From NCBI RefSeq assembly GCF_003671765.1, contig NZ_QPIB01000001.1, positions 434,001 to 498,000 on the forward strand: DNA of 64,000 nucleotides. Reading direction: 5' to 3'. The notes beneath the pieces were generated by a model. The model was not told where the DNA came from and searched no databases. It was given only the letters and a program-made list of their open reading frames with translations. Positions 25,236 through 33,907 of the stretch are shown here, piece after piece (positions within the stretch are counted from its first letter, which is position 1; each line of letters opens with the position of its first letter). A program made the translations under genes and the position numbers. Source of the stretch: Xenophilus sp. E41. Lineage in GTDB: Bacteria; Pseudomonadota; Gammaproteobacteria; Burkholderiales; Burkholderiaceae_C.

Positions 25236-26183
25236 ATGAGTGAAGACACCCCCAACACGCCCTACCCGCGCGACATGGTCGGCTACGGCCGCGACGTGCC
25301 GCATGCCCAGTGGCCCGGCCGCGCGAAGATCGCGGTGAACTTCGTCCTCAACTACGAGGAAGGCGGCGAGAACAGCCCGCTGCACGGCGATGCGGCCACC
25401 GAGACCTTCCTGTCGGAAATGGTCACGGCCGCGGCCTACGAGAACCGCCACATGACCATGGAGTCGATGTACGAGTACGGCTCGCGCGCCGGCGTGTGGC
25501 GCATCCTGCGCGAGTTCGAGAAGCGCGGCCTGCCGATGACCATCTTCGCGGTGGGCATGGCGGTGCAGCGCTACCCCGAGCTGCTGCAGGTGTTCGTGAA
25601 GAACGGCTACGAGATCGCCAACCACGGCCTGCGCTGGATCCACTACCAGAACATCCCCGAGAGCTACGAGCGCCGCCACATGGAGCTGGCGACGCACGTG
25701 TTGCGCGACATGACCGGCGGCCAGTGGCCGCAGGGCTGGTACACCGGCCGCGACAGCCCCAACACCCGCCGCCTGGTGGTGGACCGCGGCGACTACGAAT
25801 ACGACAGCGACTACTACGGCGACGACCTGCCCTTCTGGACGGAAGTCACCAAGACCGATGGCAGCGTCGCGCCGCACCTGGTGGTGCCCTACTCGCTCGA
25901 CTGCAACGACATGCGCTTCGTGCAGGCGCAGGGTTTCAACACCGGCGAGCACTTCTTCACCTACCTGCGCGACAGCTTCGATGCGCTCTACGCCGAAGGC
26001 GAGGACGCACCCAAGATGATGAGCATCGGCATGCACTGTCGCCTGCTGGGCAAGCCGGGCCGCATCGGCGCGCTGCAGCGCTTCCTGGACCACATCCAGA
26101 AGCACGAGCGCGTGTGGATCTGCCGCCGCATCGACATCGCGCAGCACTGGAAAAAGGTGCACCCGTACCAGCCGAAGGCCTGA
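25236..26183 (+). CDS. puuE: Allantoinase PuuE (polysaccharide-deacetylase fold)
   Basis: A 315-residue metal-independent-type allantoinase of the NodB fold, opening allantoin to allantoate in the cytoplasm. The sequence begins YPRDMVGYGRDVPHAQWPG, the family start, and has VNFVLNYEEGGEN, SMYEYGSRAGVWR, TIFAVGMAVQR, the EIANHGLRWIHYQ motif and GWYTGRDSPNTRRL. The C terminus has MMSIGMHCRLLGKPGR. Unlike classical AllB it lacks the amidohydrolase metal centre. It lies 25 bases after gntR and one base before the uraD-allC gene. Confidence 0.95.
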   Translation: MSEDTPNTPYPRDMVGYGRDVPHAQWPGRAKIAVNFVLNYEEGGENSPLHGDAATETFLSEMVTAAAYENRHMTMESMYEYGSRAGVWRILREFEKRGLPMTIFAVGMAVQRYPELLQVFVKNGYEIANHGLRWIHYQNIPESYERRHMELATHVLRDMTGGQWPQGWYTGRDSPNTRRLVVDRGDYEYDSDYYGDDLPFWTEVTKTDGSVAPHLVVPYSLDCNDMRFVQAQGFNTGEHFFTYLRDSFDALYAEGEDAPKMMSIGMHCRLLGKPGRIGALQRFLDHIQKHERVWICRRIDIAQHWKKVHPYQPKA

Positions 26184-26184
26184 C

Positions 26185-27963
26185 ATGCCCATCACCATCG
26201 AACAACTCAACGCCGCCAGCGCGGCCGAGGCGGTCGCGCTGCTCGACGGCATCTACGAGCACTCGCCGTGGGTGGCCGAGAAGGCGCTCGCCGCGCGCCC
26301 CTTCCGCTCGCTGCAGCATCTCAAGCATGCGATGGCGCAGGCCGTGTCCACCGCCACGGCCGAGCAGCAGCTGACGCTGATCCGCATGCACCCCGAACTC
26401 GCGGGCAAGCAGATGGAGGCCAACACGCTCACGGCCGAGTCGACCAACGAACAGGGCAAGGCGGGCCTGACGAACTGCACGGCCGAGGAGCTGGCGCACA
26501 TCCGCGCGCTCAACCAGGCCTACGGCGAGAAGTTCGGCTTCCCCTTCATCCTGGCGGTGCGCGGTCCCCGCGGCACGGGCCTCATGAAGAAGGAGATCAT
26601 CGCCACCTTCGAGCGCCGGCTGCACCACCATCCCGACTTCGAGCGCGCCGAGTCGCTGCGCAACATCCACCGCATCGCCGAGATCCGGCTGAACGACAAG
26701 TTCGGCGTCTCGCCCGACCTGGGCAACGTGGTGTGGGACTGGCAGGAGGCGCTGTCGGTGCACACCGACCCGGGCTACGCCGAACTGGGCCAGCTCACCG
26801 TCACCTACCTCACCGACGCGCACCGCGCCGCGGCCGCGCAGATCGCGGCCGACATGCGCGCCTGCGGCTTCGACACGGTGGAGGTCGATGCCGTCGGCAA
26901 CGTGGTGGGCCGCTATGAAGCGTCCACCCCCAACGCGAAGACCCTTCTGACCGGCAGCCACTACGACACCGTGCGCAACGGCGGCAAGTACGACGGCCGC
27001 CTGGGCATCTTCGTGCCGATGGCCTGCGTGCGCGAGCTCAAGCGCCAGAACCGGCGCCTGCCCTTCGCCTTCGAGGTGGTGGGCTTCGCCGAGGAGGAAG
27101 GCCAGCGCTACAAGGCGACCTTCCTGGGCTCGGGTGCGCTCATCGGCCACTTCAACCCGGCCTGGCTGGACCAGCAGGACGCCGACGGCGTGACCATGCG
27201 CGAAGCGATGGCCCGCGCGGGACTGAAACCGGAAGAGATCGCGAAGATCCAGCGCGATCCGTCGAAGTACCTGGGCTTCGTCGAAGTGCACATCGAGCAG
27301 GGCCCGGTGCTCAACGAGCTCGACATCCCGCTGGGCATCGTCACCTCCATCAACGGCAGCGTGCGCTTCGTCGGCGAGGTGATCGGCATGGCGAGCCACG
27401 CCGGCACCACGCCCATGGACCGCCGGCGCGACGCCGCCTGCGCCGTGGCCGAGCTGATCCTCTTCGCCGAGGCCCGCGCCGGCAAGGACAGCGACTCGGT
27501 CGCTACCGTCGGCATGCTGCAGGTGCCCAACGGCTCGATCAACGTGGTGCCCGGAAACTGCAGGTTCAGCCTGGACATCCGCGCGCCGAACGATGCGCAG
27601 CGCGACGCCGTGGTGACCGACGTGCTGGCGGCCCTCGCCGACATCTGCGCACGCCGCGGCGTGCGCTACACGCTCGAGGAGACGATGCGCGCCAGCGCCG
27701 CACCGAGCGACCCGGCCTGGCAGCGGCGCTGGGAGCAGGCGGTCGATGCCCTGGGCGTGCCGCTCTTTCGCATGCCCAGCGGCGCCGGCCACGATGCGAT
27801 GAAACTGCACGAGGTGATGCCGCAGGCCATGCTCTTCGTGCGCGGCATCAACTCCGGCATCAGCCACAACCCGCTCGAGATGAGCACCAACGACGACATG
27901 CAGCTCGCCGTGCAAGCCTTCCAGCGCCTGCTGGACAACCTGGCGGAAGAACAGACCCCATGA
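26185..27963 (+). CDS. Bifunctional OHCU decarboxylase (UraD) - allantoate amidohydrolase (AllC) fusion
   Basis: A 592-residue fusion of two steps of urate degradation. Residues 1-165 are UraD: LLDGIYEHSPWVAEKALAAR, MHPELAGKQM, the LNQAYGEKFGFPFILAVRG segment and ERRLHHHPDFERAE. From about 180 on it is an M20-type allantoate amidohydrolase: LLTGSHYDTVRNGGKYDG, VGFAEEEGQRY, VEVHIEQGPVLNE, and the C-terminal MPSGAGHDAMKLHEVMP. Both sets of catalytic and metal residues seem complete, so it should turn OHCU to S-allantoin and allantoate to ureidoglycolate or ureidoglycine. PuuE, the step between, is coded one base upstream. The stop overlaps the next start by four bases. Confidence 0.93.
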   Translation: MPITIEQLNAASAAEAVALLDGIYEHSPWVAEKALAARPFRSLQHLKHAMAQAVSTATAEQQLTLIRMHPELAGKQMEANTLTAESTNEQGKAGLTNCTAEELAHIRALNQAYGEKFGFPFILAVRGPRGTGLMKKEIIATFERRLHHHPDFERAESLRNIHRIAEIRLNDKFGVSPDLGNVVWDWQEALSVHTDPGYAELGQLTVTYLTDAHRAAAAQIAADMRACGFDTVEVDAVGNVVGRYEASTPNAKTLLTGSHYDTVRNGGKYDGRLGIFVPMACVRELKRQNRRLPFAFEVVGFAEEEGQRYKATFLGSGALIGHFNPAWLDQQDADGVTMREAMARAGLKPEEIAKIQRDPSKYLGFVEVHIEQGPVLNELDIPLGIVTSINGSVRFVGEVIGMASHAGTTPMDRRRDAACAVAELILFAEARAGKDSDSVATVGMLQVPNGSINVVPGNCRFSLDIRAPNDAQRDAVVTDVLAALADICARRGVRYTLEETMRASAAPSDPAWQRRWEQAVDALGVPLFRMPSGAGHDAMKLHEVMPQAMLFVRGINSGISHNPLEMSTNDDMQLAVQAFQRLLDNLAEEQTP

Positions 27964-29198
27964 CGGATTACGCCAAGCTCGACGCCTGGATCGACGCCCA
28001 CTTCGACGAGGAAGTCGCCTTCCTGCAGGAGATGGTGCGCGTGCCCACCGACACGCCGCCCGGCAACAACGCGCCGCACGCCGAGCGCACGGCCGAACTG
28101 ATCGCCGCCTGGGGTTTCGACGCCGAGAAGCACGCCGTGCCGGCCCAGGAGGTGAAGGACTACGGCCTCAAGTCGATCACCAACCTGATCGTGCGCCGCA
28201 AGTACGGTGACGCCGGCCGCACGGTGGCCCTGAACGCCCACGGCGACGTGGTGCCGCCCGGCGAAGGCTGGACGCACGACCCCTACGGTGGCGAGATCGA
28301 GAACGGCCAGCTCTTCGGCCGCGCCGCCGCGGTGAGCAAGAGCGACTTCGCGAGCTTCAGCTTCGCGGTGCGCGCGCTCGAGGCCGTGGCCAGGCCGACC
28401 CGGGGCAGCGTGGAACTGCACTTCACCTACGACGAGGAATTCGGCGGCCTGCTCGGCCCGGGCTGGCTGCTGAAGCAGGGGCTGACGAAGCCCGACCTGA
28501 TGATCGCCGCCGGCTTCAGCTACGAGGTGGTGACGGCCCACAACGGCTGCCTGCAGATGGAAGTGACGGTGCACGGCAAGATGGCGCACGCCGCCATCCC
28601 GGCCACCGGTGTCGACGCGCTGCAGGGCGCGGTGCACATCCTCAACGCCCTGTACGCGCAGAACGCGCGCTACCAGCAGGTGACGTCGAAGGTCGAGGGC
28701 ATCACGCACCCCTACCTCAACGTGGGCCGCATCGAGGGCGGCACCAACACCAACGTGGTGCCCGGCAAGGTCATGTTCAAGCTCGATCGCCGCATGATCC
28801 CCGAGGAGAACCCGGCCGAGGTCGAGGCCGACATCCGCGACGTGATCGCGAAGGCGGCGGCGGAATTCACCACGCCCGCCGGCGGCATCACGGTCGACGT
28901 CAAGCGTCTGCTGCTGGCGAATTCGATGAAGCCCCTGCCCGGCAACCGGCCGCTGGTCGAGGCCATCCAGAAGCACGGCGCCGAGCTCTTCGGCCAGCCC
29001 ATTGCGGCCATGGGCACGCCGCTGTACACCGACGTGCGGCTGTACGGCGAGGCCGGCATCCCCGGCGTGATCTACGGCGCCGGTCCGCGCACCGTGCTCG
29101 AGTCGCACGCCAAGCGCAACGACGAGCGCATCGACCTCGAGGACCTGCGACGCGCCACCAAGGTGATCGCCCGCACGCTGGCCGACCTGCTGGCCTGA
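27960..29198 (+). CDS. M20 family metallohydrolase (ArgE/DapE-like)
   Basis: A 412-residue zinc hydrolase. Metal ligands are visible in NAHGDVVPPGEGW (His and Asp) and TYDEEFGG (the Glu-Glu pair), and the dimerisation domain starts near TVHGKMAHAAIP. The bridging position reads FGRAAAVSKSDFAS: the usual G.GA.D.K.G is altered here but an Asp is close by. It overlaps the fusion gene by an ATGA and is the last gene of the operon. Context suggests it acts on a ureide or carbamoyl amino acid, perhaps ureidoglycolate, but the sequence alone only shows a peptidase or deacylase fold. Confidence 0.85.
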   Translation: MTDYAKLDAWIDAHFDEEVAFLQEMVRVPTDTPPGNNAPHAERTAELIAAWGFDAEKHAVPAQEVKDYGLKSITNLIVRRKYGDAGRTVALNAHGDVVPPGEGWTHDPYGGEIENGQLFGRAAAVSKSDFASFSFAVRALEAVARPTRGSVELHFTYDEEFGGLLGPGWLLKQGLTKPDLMIAAGFSYEVVTAHNGCLQMEVTVHGKMAHAAIPATGVDALQGAVHILNALYAQNARYQQVTSKVEGITHPYLNVGRIEGGTNTNVVPGKVMFKLDRRMIPEENPAEVEADIRDVIAKAAAEFTTPAGGITVDVKRLLLANSMKPLPGNRPLVEAIQKHGAELFGQPIAAMGTPLYTDVRLYGEAGIPGVIYGAGPRTVLESHAKRNDERIDLEDLRRATKVIARTLADLLA

Positions 29199-29539
29199 GG
29201 ACTTTTCCGGCCTTCCCGGCCGAAGTGCAATCGGGCTGCAGCGCCCGCCAGCCGGGCGCTGTGACCGAATTCGTCACGTCCGTTACCAATTCGTGGAACA
29301 GAGTCGGCGCCGCGCCGCCGTGGTGCGGTGTCGCCGCGTCGGCATGGCGGTGCGGCCGGGCCGGCGCGCCGGCCACGGGCGGGCGCGCCAAACATCCATA
29401 GCCGCAGAATTTTCTGCAAGACGCCGCGGCGGCAGGCAAAGACAGTACGGGCCTTCCCGCGCCCCGGCCGGGCGCGCGGCCGGCACGGATCGAGCAGCGC
29501 GCACCGGGCAGGCGCTTGTTGTGCCACCGAGGAACCGCC
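29199..29539. other. Intergenic region, no gene seen
   Basis: It holds a partial copy of the dispersed repeat at 29231-29262 (GGCTGCAGCGCCCG, CCAGC, CGGGCGCTG) and two direct copies of AATTCGT spaced 20 bases apart at 29268 and 29288. The rest is GC-rich, with short palindromes such as CCGGCCTTCCCGGCC and GGCGCGCC. There is no tRNA, and I see no frame that I would call a gene. Confidence 0.5.
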
Positions 29540-30241
29540 ATGCCCTCTTCCACGCCCGAACCCACCGTCATCCTCGTCCACGGCGCCTGGGCCGACGCCT
29601 CCAGCTGGGCCCGGGTGATCCCGCTTCTGCAGCGTGCCGGCGTCGCCGTGAAGGCGGTGCAGAACCCCACGACCTCCCTCGCGGCCGACGTCGCGGCCAC
29701 CCGCCACGCGCTCGAGCAGGTGAGCGGGCCGGTGGTGCTGGCCGGCCACAGCTGGGGCGGCACCGTCATCACCGAGGCGGGCAACGACCCGGAGGTGAAG
29801 GCGCTGGTCTACGTCGCGGCGTTCGCGCCGGACGTGGGCGAATCCACGGGCGACCAGGTCGCGGCCCATCCCGCGCCGCCCGGGCTGTCGACCGTGTCGG
29901 CCGACACGACGGGCAGCCTGGTCATGAGCGTCGAGGGCTTCCTGCACAACGTGGCGCAGGACCTGCCGGCCGAGGAGGCGCGGGTGCTGGCTGCCGTGTC
30001 GCAGCCGCTGGGCGCGAGCACCTTCGGCGACAAGGTGACGCAGGCCGCCTGGCAGACGCGTCCCAACTGGTACGTGCTTTCGACCGAGGACCGGGCCGTG
30101 AGCGTCGAGCTGCAGCACGCGCTGGCGGCGCGCCTGAAGGCACGCACCACCGAGCTCGCCGCGAGCCACATGTCGCTGCTCTCGCAGCCGCAGGCGGTGG
30201 CGGACGTGATCCTCGACGCGGTGCGCGCCGTCCAGGGCTGA
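29540..30241 (+). CDS. Alpha/beta hydrolase (EstC-like esterase)
   Basis: A 233-residue alpha/beta hydrolase. The oxyanion strand is VILVHGAWADASSW, the nucleophile elbow is LAGHSWGGTVI with Ser, and the late catalytic His is in AASHMSLLSQP. This arrangement resembles the salicylate-esterase and EstC group. The ATG at 29540 follows GAGGA. It lies 57 bases before the next hydrolase, probably in one transcript. The substrate is unknown. Confidence 0.87.
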   Translation: MPSSTPEPTVILVHGAWADASSWARVIPLLQRAGVAVKAVQNPTTSLAADVAATRHALEQVSGPVVLAGHSWGGTVITEAGNDPEVKALVYVAAFAPDVGESTGDQVAAHPAPPGLSTVSADTTGSLVMSVEGFLHNVAQDLPAEEARVLAAVSQPLGASTFGDKVTQAAWQTRPNWYVLSTEDRAVSVELQHALAARLKARTTELAASHMSLLSQPQAVADVILDAVRAVQG

Positions 30242-30297
30242 GCGCCGGCCTCGAAAAACATCCGCTTACGCGACAGAACTTGCCAGGAACCGGAAGA

Positions 30298-31296
30298 ATG
30301 AACGACAACCAAGCGCCCCGCGAGATCGACGATGGCCGGCGACGCCTGCTCCTGGGCAGCGCGGCCGCTGCCTCGCTGGCCGGCCTACCCGCCCTTGCCC
30401 AGGCTGCCGATTCACCCCCCCGCGCGCACCGTGCGCGCAATCACCAAGGAAAGAAAGCCATGAACACGGTCACCACCAAGGACGGCGTCGAGATCTACTT
30501 CAAGGACTGGGGGCCGCGCGACGGCCAGCCCATCATGTTCCACCACGGCTGGCCGCTGTCCAGCGACGACTGGGACGCGCAGCTGCTGTACTTCGTGCAG
30601 CGCGGCTACCGCGTGATCGCGCACGACCGCCGCGGCCACGGCCGCTCCACGCAGGTGAGCGAGGGCCACGACATGGACCACTATGCCGCCGACGCCTTCG
30701 CGGTGGTCGAGGCGCTGGACCTCAAGAAGGTCTTCCACGTCGGCCATTCGACCGGCGGTGGCGAGGTGGCGCGCTACGTGGCCAAGCACGGCCAGCCCAG
30801 CGGCCGCGCTGCCAAGGCGGTGCTGGTGAGCGCCGTGCCTCCGCTGATGCTCAAGACCGCCAGCAACCCCGAAGGCCTGCCGATCGAGGTGTTCGACGGC
30901 TTCCGCAAGGGCGTGGCCGACAACCGCGCGCAGCTCTTCCTCGACGTCGCCTCGGGCCCCTTCTACGGCTTCAACCGCGAGGGTGCGAAGGTGTCGCAGG
31001 GCGTGGTGCAGAACTGGTGGCGCCAGGGCATGATGGGCAGCGCCAAGGCCCATTACGACGGCATCAAGGCCTTCTCGGAAACCGACCAGACGGCGGACCT
31101 GCAGGCCATCACCATCCCCACGCTGGTGATGCACGGCGACGACGACCAGATCGTGCCGATCGCCGACGCGGCGCTGAAGTCGGTCAAGCTGCTCAAGAAC
31201 GGCACGCTTAAGGTCTACAAGGGCTACCCGCACGGCATGCTGACGACGCACGCCGACGTCATCAACCCCGACCTGCTGGCCTTCTTCAAGGGCTGA
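30298..31296 (+). CDS. Tat-exported alpha/beta hydrolase (non-haem chloroperoxidase-like)
   Basis: Two starts are possible in one frame. The long form (30298, 332 residues) has a twin-arginine signal, GRRRLLLGSAAAASLAGLPA followed by LAQA, and so would be periplasmic. The short form (30460, 278 residues) starts MNTVTTKDGVEIYFKDWG after a good AAGGAAAG site and would be cytoplasmic. The hydrolase has GHSTGGGEVAR with the nucleophilic Ser, HGDDDQIVP with the Asp, and YPHGM with the His; this is the perhydrolase or chloroperoxidase F-type group. Position after another hydrolase suggests a stress or detoxification pair. I annotate the long form, as the signal is well formed. Confidence 0.85.
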   Translation: MNDNQAPREIDDGRRRLLLGSAAAASLAGLPALAQAADSPPRAHRARNHQGKKAMNTVTTKDGVEIYFKDWGPRDGQPIMFHHGWPLSSDDWDAQLLYFVQRGYRVIAHDRRGHGRSTQVSEGHDMDHYAADAFAVVEALDLKKVFHVGHSTGGGEVARYVAKHGQPSGRAAKAVLVSAVPPLMLKTASNPEGLPIEVFDGFRKGVADNRAQLFLDVASGPFYGFNREGAKVSQGVVQNWWRQGMMGSAKAHYDGIKAFSETDQTADLQAITIPTLVMHGDDDQIVPIADAALKSVKLLKNGTLKVYKGYPHGMLTTHADVINPDLLAFFKG

Positions 31297-31432
31297 GCGT
31301 CCCCGGGGCGCGCCGCGCAACGTGCCCGCATCGCACGCTTCCTGCCGGACCCTCCGGGCCTCGTGACGCACTACGGCACGCTGCTCGCCGAACTGATGCG
31401 CCGCCCGGCGCGCTGACGACCGCCCGCCTGCT

Positions 31433-32484
31433 TCAGGGAGGGATGTCGATCCGGCCCGGCGCCAGCCCGGCCTGTTGCCGCGCCCAAGCGGCCTCCAGGC
31501 CGCGCTCGAAGGTCGCCACGAAGCGCCGCATGTCGAACAGTGGCGACCGCGGTCGCAATGCCGCCAGTCGCTGACGGAGCGCTTGCAGTTCGCCGGGCCG
31601 CGCCCCCAGTTCGATGGCGCGCGCCTCGAAGGCCGCGGCCGAATGCGCGACCAGTTCGGGCACGCCGTGCGTGCCCGAACTGGTCGCGTTGCGGGCCGCG
31701 ATGCATCGCCCCTGGCGCGTGAGCAGAGGCACGTCGCACCACATCGCCTCCATGGCGCCGGTGCCGCTGGTGAAGGGAAAGGTGTCGAGGCACAGGTCGA
31801 CCTGCGCCAGCCGCTCGAAATGGGCGCCGTGGGGCACGCGCTCGTGCCGGCCGGGCCGCCAGCACGGCAATGCGGGTGTGGCTTGTCAGGCCATCGCATT
31901 CGATGAGGATGTCCACCGCGTCGCGCCGCATCTGCGCGGCCAGGGCGCTGTCGGGCAGATGCGCCACCTCGCGGTGGCGGTCGCAGGCCTGGCGCAGCTG
32001 CCCAGACGGCGTCGTCGAGGAGTGCCCAGGCGATGTCGTCCGCGTGTGCATCGAAGGCATGCGCCAGCCGCGGGTGCAAGGCCGTCAGGACCAGTTCGCG
32101 ATGACGGCCCTGGGCCGCCAGCGCGTCGACCAGATGCGTGAACGCGAAGGGGGGACGGGGCTGGCGATCCAGCGCCTGCAGCAGGGCCGCGCTCGCCTCG
32201 GGCAGACGCCCTGCCAGCCACAGGGCGCGGCCGAGGTTGTTCAACACATCCGCGTGCCCCGGGTGGATGCGCCGGGCCGCCTGCAGGGCGTCGATGGCCT
32301 TCGGCAGCTGCGACTGCAGCAGCAGGCTGGCGCCCAGCAGGTTGAGGGCGACCGCATCGTCCGGCCGGTGGCGCAGGTGCTCGCCGGCGAGCCCGGCCGC
32401 GCGGCCCGGGTCGCCGCGACGGAGCGCCGCGAGCGCTTGGGCGAACAGGTCGGCAGAGGGCGGCACGGGATCGGGGGACGGCAC
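31433..32484 (-). pseudogene. Decayed TPR - O-GlcNAc transferase (SPINDLY-like) gene
   Basis: Pieces of one gene lie in three frames. The first (about 32484-32005) codes TPR units, such as LFAQALAALRRGDPGRAAGL, AVALNLLGASLLLQSQLPKA and DVLNNLGRALWLAGRLPEAS. The second (about 32003-31850) has LRQACDRHREVAHLPD and MRRDAVDILIECDGLTSHTR, the start of the catalytic domain. The third (about 31850-31433) has HFERLAQVDLCLDTFPFTSG then EAMWCDVPLLTRQGR and GVPELVAHSAAAFE, its end. Roughly 200 residues of the catalytic centre are missing between the second and third pieces. There is no good ATG; GTG at 32484 is one option. The gene is almost certainly inactive. Confidence 0.75.
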
Positions 32485-32694
32485 GCGGAGACCGGCCGGC
32501 GCGGGGCCGGCGAGGCGCGAGGGAATGATCGCATGGCTGCGCACGAAGCGGCACAGCGCGCTCTGTCTCCGACAGCCGGGTCGGCGGGCGCGCACACGTG
32601 CACGCGGCGACGGGCGACTGACCCCGGGTCGGCGACGCCTAGGGTGAGGATTCACCTATCCATCCACCCGACATTGATCCAGAGGAGTTTCCAC

Positions 32695-33201
32695 ATGTCC
32701 ACCGACACCGCCGACCACGCCCGCCTGTGGGAGCTGATCAAGGACACGCGCTTCGGCATGTTCACCCACCGCCATGGCGACGACGGCCTGCTGCACAGCC
32801 ACCCGCTGACGACGCAGAACCGGTCGGTCGACGAAGACGCCACCCTGTATTTCTTCGTGCCGAAAGACGGCGTGATCGCCCAGCACCTGCCGCACGACGA
32901 CGCGGTGAACGTGGCCTACGCCAACCCGGACGACGACAGCTACGTCTCGGTGGCGGGCCGCGCCGCGCTGGTCGACGACGACGCCATGAAGCGGGCCCTG
33001 TTCAACAGCGCCGCCAAGGCCTGGTTCCCGGCCGGGGCGGACGACCCCAACCTCGGGTTGCTGGCGGTGCGCATCGAGAGCGCCGAGTTCTGGGACGTGA
33101 CCGAGAGCAAGGTGTCGCAGCTGCTCAAGATCGCCCGGGCGGCGCTGACCGGCGACGGCCGGCCGCAGCTGGGCGAACACAAGAAGGTGGACCGGCCTTG
33201 A
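32695..33201 (+). CDS. Pyridoxamine 5'-phosphate oxidase-like general stress protein
   Basis: A 168-residue split-barrel flavin-binding protein. It begins [15 protein letters not shown], with the middle [40 protein letters not shown] and [20 protein letters not shown], matching the general stress protein 26 group. AGAGGAG lies seven bases before the ATG at 32695. It probably binds FMN or F420-like cofactors, but no reaction is established for the group. It stands upstream of dodecin, another flavin-linked stress protein. Confidence 0.88.
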   Translation: MSTDTADHARLWELIKDTRFGMFTHRHGDDGLLHSHPLTTQNRSVDEDATLYFFVPKDGVIAQHLPHDDAVNVAYANPDDDSYVSVAGRAALVDDDAMKRALFNSAAKAWFPAGADDPNLGLLAVRIESAEFWDVTESKVSQLLKIARAALTGDGRPQLGEHKKVDRP

Positions 33202-33307
33202 GCCTGCGCGCCCGCCGCCCGACCGGCTCCCGTCGGGGTCTTCCCGGATCGGCGAACCACGGCCGGGCGCGCTCCCTAAGATCGTTCTTCCATTCCAGGA
33301 GCATCCC

Positions 33308-33514
33308 ATGAGCCACCATGTCTACAAGATCCTCGAGCTCACCGGCTCCTCGCCCACCGGCAGCGACGACGCCGTGCAGCGCGCCATCGCGAAGGCCAGC
33401 GAGACGGTGCGCAACATCCAGTGGTTCGAGGTGATCGAGACGCGCGGCCACGTCAGCGACGGCAAGGTCGCGCACTGGCAGGTCACCCTTAAGGTCGGCT
33501 TCACGCTCGAGTGA
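33308..33514 (+). CDS. Dodecin family protein
   Basis: A 68-residue dodecin, which forms a 12-mer shell that stores flavin or CoA. The whole family pattern is seen: [38 protein letters not shown] with the flavin-stacking Trp, and [15 protein letters not shown]. An AGGAG site lies just before the ATG at 33308. It is convergent with a small acidic protein gene. Confidence 0.96.
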   Translation: MSHHVYKILELTGSSPTGSDDAVQRAIAKASETVRNIQWFEVIETRGHVSDGKVAHWQVTLKVGFTLE

Positions 33515-33543
33515 GGCGCCGGCGCCCGAGGCCGGGATGCTGA

Positions 33544-33759
33544 TCAGTCCGGGGCCTGCAGCACGCGGGCGCTCTCCTCGTCGGCGAGCACGTTGTCCGC
33601 GTCCAGCTCGCTGGCCTCGCTGAGGTCCAGGCCGGACTCGGCCAGTTCCTCTTCCGGTGTTTCGTCATCGTCGACCGTGGCAGCGTCGTCGACGGGCAAG
33701 TCGTCGTCCTCGGTGTCGAGCGAAGGATCGGGGACGCGGGCGCTGGGCGTGGCGGGCAT
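33544..33759 (-). CDS. Small, highly acidic hypothetical protein
   Basis: A 71-residue protein with 25 Asp or Glu and only two Arg, no Lys, Trp or Cys. It has runs such as TEDDDLPVDDAATVDDDETP and EEELAESGLDLSEASELD, so it is likely disordered. AGGAG lies six bases before the ATG at 33759, which supports a real gene. No signal peptide. I do not recognise the family; short acidic proteins can be metal- or basic-protein-binding or nucleic-acid mimics, but nothing here shows which. The next gene upstream on this strand is the ZIP transporter. Confidence 0.65.
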   Translation of the reverse strand: MPATPSARVPDPSLDTEDDDLPVDDAATVDDDETPEEELAESGLDLSEASELDADNVLADEESARVLQAPD

Positions 33760-33907
33760 GTGAGGCTCCTGGACGATCGGGACGAAGGCCGCGGCGCAGT
33801 AACCCCGGCGCAGCCCCGATGGTGAACCCGTCGCGCCCGGCCCGCCACGGCAATCGACCGGTCCGTGGGGACATGCCGCCCGTGCTTGACGGGCGGCGGG
33901 CGCCTTG

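Noticed and set aside
31297-31416. Open frame continuing in frame after the hydrolase stop (ARFLPDPPGLVTHYG region)
   Set aside because: About 40 codons, with no start of its own and no family I recognise; may be a remnant but not supportable as a gene.
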